The notes under the pieces were generated by a model. The model searched no databases. It saw nothing but the letters and a program-made list of their open reading frames with translations, and was not told the origin of the DNA. 64,000 bases of DNA from a virus: positions 1 through 64,000 of the IMG/VR virus record IMGVR_UViG_3300027782_000058; one strand, written 5' to 3'. Shown piece after piece: positions 61,045-64,000 of this stretch. The translations under genes and the position numbers were made by a program. Each line of letters begins with the position of its first letter. Position 1 is the stretch's first letter.

Positions 61045-62181
61045 ATGACGAACCTCTGGGTGAACGTCGAAGACCTCGGCGTCTATGCCACGTCTGACTA
61101 CGCCTACGACGCTGTCAAGACATCCTCATATATGCTTTGGGCCATGTCTGGGCGCAAGTTCAATGGAACTTCGACTGTAACCGAGAGGTATGTCGCCCCC
61201 GTCCGTGGCTTTCGAAATGCTTCTGGTCAACGGTTCAGTTATTTTCCAACTCTTGTCAACGGAGAAATTGTCAATCTTCAGAACACATCTGACACGGACT
61301 TTTCTGATGGGTTCTTCTATAACGAAAACTCGACTCGATTTCGAGTGCGCCTTCGTGGGCGCAGGGTCATCAAGATCCACACCCTGCGTGACTGGAACGG
61401 GACCATCATTCCAGAGACCCAGTACTACCTTGCGGATCACTCGCAGATTCAAGCAGCCCCTAATGCTCAGTGGTCTACCTCTAACGTCGAAGTGACCTAT
61501 ACCTACGGAACCCCGCCTCCCTTTGCTGGGAAGGCTGCAGCCAAGATGCTTGCTATCGAACTTGTCAAGATGTATGAAGGCGACGAGTCATGCTCTCTTC
61601 CTCAGCGTGTGACTAGCGTTGCTCGTCAGGGCGTGAGTTACACAGTCCTAGACTCGCAAGACTTCATCGCAGACATGAGAACTGGTGTATACGCCATTGA
61701 CTTGTTCCTTAAGGCTGCCAACCCAGACAATGCTCGCACACGATCTCGTGTCTTCTCTCCTGACCTGCCTCGTGGTCGTCGTCAGATCCCACGGGACAAG
61801 GTTCTCGCTACGTCTCTCTATGACCTTGCAGTGAAGAAAACTGGTGGGTCCATTGAGATCCCGATGCTAGACATCGATGCTGACGAGATCTTTGCAAATA
61901 ATCAATGGACATACTCAGTAGTTGTATCAAACTGGCCGGGTACTATCACTGGGACACTTGCAACTGCGCCAGTTATCGACCAAGTTGGAGACACTGTCAC
62001 GATCTCAGCGGCGTATCTTGAGACCAAAACTATCCTTGTGCTTCGTGACCCCGGAACATATACCCTTTACGCGAGTAGGCCAAGCCTCGCCAATCCAGCA
62101 ATTCCCGAGGTTGTCGAGTTGTATTCGGGTAACATTGAGATTCAGTTGGCCGAGCCGGTCGAAGCAATCTACACGCCGTGA
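61045..62181 (+). CDS. Head-to-tail connector (adaptor) protein
   Basis: 378 residues. Opens with ATSDYAYDAVKTSSYMLWAMSGRKFNGTSTVTERYVAPVRG, the pattern of actinophage head-tail adaptors. A central GRRVIKIHTLRDWNGTIIPETQYYL domain and a C-terminal beta domain (PGTITGTLATAPVIDQVGDTV...LYASRPS) that looks Ig-like. It would join portal and tail. Confidence 0.75.
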   Translation: MTNLWVNVEDLGVYATSDYAYDAVKTSSYMLWAMSGRKFNGTSTVTERYVAPVRGFRNASGQRFSYFPTLVNGEIVNLQNTSDTDFSDGFFYNENSTRFRVRLRGRRVIKIHTLRDWNGTIIPETQYYLADHSQIQAAPNAQWSTSNVEVTYTYGTPPPFAGKAAAKMLAIELVKMYEGDESCSLPQRVTSVARQGVSYTVLDSQDFIADMRTGVYAIDLFLKAANPDNARTRSRVFSPDLPRGRRQIPRDKVLATSLYDLAVKKTGGSIEIPMLDIDADEIFANNQWTYSVVVSNWPGTITGTLATAPVIDQVGDTVTISAAYLETKTILVLRDPGTYTLYASRPSLANPAIPEVVELYSGNIEIQLAEPVEAIYTP

Positions 62182-62186
62182 GGTGA

Positions 62187-62693
62187 ATGATGCCATTAGA
62201 CAACATTGCTGGTATTGACGAAGACGCTTACCATTTAGCAGATCATCTCCAGAACGTACTGGACAAGGTAGTCCAGACATATCAGTCGTATAGCATGCCC
62301 ATTCCAGATCGTCAGTACTGGACCGTTGGTCAGCCTGTCGTGGACTGCGAGCAGATCGTAGTCACGTTCATGCAGATGTACATCGGATCTCCCGGCGATG
62401 AGGCAGTCGAGCCTCGTCGATGCTCTGATCCTCGAAGCGCCACGATCAACATCTTGGTGTCTCGATGTATCCCCGTAGTTGGGCCGGGTGGCCGAGCACC
62501 ATCTGCGGAGCGTATTCAAAATGGCTCTCTTATGGCTGCGTATGACGCATGGATCCTATTAGAGAGTGTTCGACTTCTCGACACATGGGATCAGACCTCG
62601 TACGGACTCGGTGTAATTGCAACCGTAGAGACTCCACCCGCTGAGGGTGGCTTCCAGTCCGTAATGCTCACAATGACATCGGCGGTGCCGTAA
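62187..62693 (+). CDS. Tail terminator-like head-tail joining protein
   Basis: 168 residues (ATG 62187 or 62190 after GAGGTGA). VDCEQIVVTFMQMYIGSPGDEAVEPRRCSDPRSATINILVSRC followed by a helical AAYDAWILLESVRLL, the arrangement of tail-terminator proteins. TAATG overlap with the next gene. Position between adaptor and gp10-like gene supports the call. Confidence 0.65.
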   Translation: MMPLDNIAGIDEDAYHLADHLQNVLDKVVQTYQSYSMPIPDRQYWTVGQPVVDCEQIVVTFMQMYIGSPGDEAVEPRRCSDPRSATINILVSRCIPVVGPGGRAPSAERIQNGSLMAAYDAWILLESVRLLDTWDQTSYGLGVIATVETPPAEGGFQSVMLTMTSAVP

Positions 62694-63073
62694 TGGCTAA
62701 TGTAACGTTCTATCCTTCTATGGACTATATGCTGACCAATCCAAATGGAGATGTTGGTAAGTACCTATCTAGTAGAGGAAAACTTGTCACTGCGCTGGCC
62801 AAACGTCAAGTAGGAGTTCGGACTGGAGCACTTAGGGCTTCTATCCATATGAGGCATCTTCGAGACAGCCGTGGTCAATACCTATGGATTGGGTCAGAAC
62901 TGAATTACGCCCTGCTCCATCATGAGGGTAGTAGGCCCCACATGATCACTCCTAATAGGGCAAAGATGCTGAAGTTCCAGTCCAGAGGCAGGACTGTATT
63001 TGCTCATGTCGTCATGCACCCCGGAACCAAGGCTAACAAGTACTTGAGCGACAACCTTAAGTACGTCTTCTAA
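62693..63073 (+). CDS. HK97 gp10-like head-tail joining/minor tail protein
   Basis: 126 residues. VALAKRQVGVRTGALRASIHMR-like segment (RQVGVRTGALRASIHMRHL) and WIGSELNYALLHHEGSRPHMI match the gp10/neck protein family (RTGALRxSI and Y.....G). TAATG start. Joins head and tail during assembly. Confidence 0.75.
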   Translation: MANVTFYPSMDYMLTNPNGDVGKYLSSRGKLVTALAKRQVGVRTGALRASIHMRHLRDSRGQYLWIGSELNYALLHHEGSRPHMITPNRAKMLKFQSRGRTVFAHVVMHPGTKANKYLSDNLKYVF

Positions 63074-63139
63074 GACTACAAATTGATACACTAACTCAGT
63101 ACCGACGTACCTACACCTACATCACAGACTGGATAAAGA

Positions 63140-63484
63140 ATGACTAGATTCAAGGACTTTGGCGCAGGAGATGTTGACAAGACTCCTCTTTCTTTCAAGT
63201 TGTACGAAGAAGAGTTTCACTGCCGTCCCGCTATTCAGGGTTCGGCTCTACTCAAGATGGTCTCAGATTCGGAGTCTGATGATGGCGCTACGGTAGCCAA
63301 CATCATCACTACCTTCTTCTCCAAGACCCTTCAGCCAGAAAGTTACGAGCGCTTTGAGGTTCTTCTTGAAGATCCTGACAGAATCGTCACAGTCGAGACT
63401 CTTGGTGAAATCACGGCTTGGCTGGTGGAGGCGTACACGGACCGCCCTACTCAGGAGCCCGCGCCCTCCTCGAATGGGCAATAG
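63140..63484 (+). CDS. Tail assembly chaperone, short form
   Basis: 114 residues, acidic, ATG 63140. Helical (VANIITTFFSKTLQPESYERFEVLLED) like phage G-type tail chaperones that fold the tape measure. The tape measure starts at 63947. The extended form is reached in the -1 frame. Confidence 0.75.
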   Translation: MTRFKDFGAGDVDKTPLSFKLYEEEFHCRPAIQGSALLKMVSDSESDDGATVANIITTFFSKTLQPESYERFEVLLEDPDRIVTVETLGEITAWLVEAYTDRPTQEPAPSSNGQ

Positions 63485-63693
63485 ACATCTGGCCCTACAT
63501 CAACGGTAGGGCACTGATGCACGGGCTCCAACTCAGCGGTATGGAGTGCTCAGACATGCTTGATGTACTTCATTATATGTTTGAGGAAGATCTACAAGCA
63601 GAGTCTTCTGAGCATGCCGAGGCGAAGAGTCAACTCAGAACTACTTTGTACGATACTATGTATGATAGAAGATACAAGTATGCGCTACAATAG
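63418..63693 (+). CDS. Tail assembly chaperone extension, -1 frame
   Basis: Open in the frame one base back from the short form from 63409 to the TAG at 63691. RALLEWAIDIWPYINGRALMHGLQL and LDVLHYMFEEDLQAESSEHAEAKSQLR are natural helical T-type sequences. A shift must occur between 63409 and 63484; I see no XXXYYYZ heptamer there. No ATG or ribosome binding site supports independent initiation. Confidence 0.6.
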   Translation: MAGGGVHGPPYSGARALLEWAIDIWPYINGRALMHGLQLSGMECSDMLDVLHYMFEEDLQAESSEHAEAKSQLRTTLYDTMYDRRYKYALQ

Positions 63694-63906
63694 AATGGAA
63701 GCAGTACTGGATCGTTTGACTTCGATACAGATGATGGGTTCGTCAACAATTCAGAATCTGGAGTAATACCGTTTGATCCCACAAAACACTTAGAAGCGAC
63801 AGCCAAGCCGGAAACGACAAAACCGAAGCGTTACGTCCCGCCAACAGACTTCAACTCGGACATGACGCTTCCATTCGGCAAAATCCTAGATTCTCCTATG
63901 AACTAG
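63694..63906 (+). CDS. Continuation of the chaperone extension beyond an in-frame TAG
   Basis: The same frame stays open for 70 codons after TAG 63691-63693 and reads as normal protein (TGSFDFDTDDGFVNN, PETTKPKRYVPPTDFNSDM, TLPFGKILDSPMN), but has no start codon before 63871. Either the TAG (context CAA-TAG-A) is read through, or a second recoding event enters this frame, or the TAG is a mutation. Confidence 0.45.
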   Translation, partial: NGSSTGSFDFDTDDGFVNNSESGVIPFDPTKHLEATAKPETTKPKRYVPPTDFNSDMTLPFGKILDSPMN

Positions 63907-63908
63907 AA

Positions 63909-63938
63909 TAATAGGCTGGAGGTTAATAGGCTGGAGGT
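63909..63938 (+). repeat. 15-bp tandem duplication containing the tape-measure ribosome binding site
   Basis: TAATAGGCTGGAGGT occurs twice, 63909-63923 and 63924-63938, so there are two GGAGG sites in front of GTG 63947. Confidence 0.85.
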
Positions 63939-63946
63939 GGTGGCGC

Positions 63947-64000
63947 GTGGCTGTAGTTGGCGAAGCACATATTATCGTTCGCGCCATTACTACGGGTGTC
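63947..64000 (+). CDS. Tape measure protein, N-terminal fragment (truncated by window)
   Basis: GTG 63947 opens AVVGEAHIIVRAITTGV, the usual first strand of actinophage tape measure proteins (AHVIVRAITT). The gene runs past the window edge. It follows the tail chaperones, as expected. Confidence 0.7.
   Translation, partial: MAVVGEAHIIVRAITTGV

Noticed and set aside
1-64000. Integrase, attachment site or prophage repressor
   Set aside because: No serine or tyrosine recombinase motif and no tRNA-derived attachment core were seen in the window.

Overview
The window is a piece of a tailed (siphovirus-type) bacteriophage genome from an actinobacterial host, GC-rich (about 60% by eye). The host is inferred to be in the Mycobacteriales (Rhodococcus/Gordonia/Mycobacterium group). 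The grounds are a WhiB regulator, a GP88-family protein, a DUF732-type lipoprotein, an amidase with a peptidoglycan-binding tail, a DUF1360 protein and the head-gene order. No integrase, excisionase, repressor of known type, DNA polymerase or large terminase is visible, so lifestyle cannot be settled here.

Layout. 0-7.4 kb: a WhiB-like regulator, lysis genes (amidase endolysin, holin), a protein resembling a small terminase, a lipoprotein, small membrane proteins, a glycosyltransferase and translationally coupled small genes (ATGA/GTGA overlaps). 7.4-35.2 kb: an accessory region of small, mostly one-gene transcription units. A typical unit has a TTGACA or TTGCNN -35, a spacer of about 17 nt, a TANNNT -10, a small hairpin close to the predicted 5' end, a CTAGGGAGG start-associated sequence, an ORF of 35-200 codons and an intrinsic terminator; the AT-rich element AAAAAATCTTT often follows. 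Recognisable genes here are GP88, an AAA+ ATPase with a VWA protein, a histone-deacetylase-like hydrolase, a proteasome-beta-like Ntn hydrolase, a sigma-region-4-like DNA-binding protein, two DUF6011-like proteins, a DUF4258-like protein and many one- or two-zinc-knuckle proteins. Three genes lie on the minus strand at 26.8-27.8 kb. 35.2-35.8 kb: a gene-free block of tandem and inverted repeats.

35.9-64 kb: the late head-tail operon. In order: an HTH protein, an uncharacterised protein, a DUF1360 protein, portal, a head-associated protein, a 3121-residue multidomain protein (DEDDh exonuclease and GNAT-like domains), a Cys-motif protein, a small acidic protein, a Dps-like ferritin, a 1498-residue fused prohead protease, a scaffold-like protein, major capsid, an additional capsid/decoration candidate, major tail protein, head-tail connector, tail terminator, HK97-gp10-like protein, tail assembly chaperone with a -1 frame extension, and the first codons of the tape measure.

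The strongest unexplained signals are non-coding: 19 exact copies of AAAAAATCTTT confined to the region before 34 kb; terminator loops carrying CTCCCTAG, the reverse complement of the start-associated sequence; a promoter-driven non-coding RNA with a tRNA-like T arm; a 51-bp near-perfect hairpin; and an in-frame amber codon inside the tail chaperone extension.
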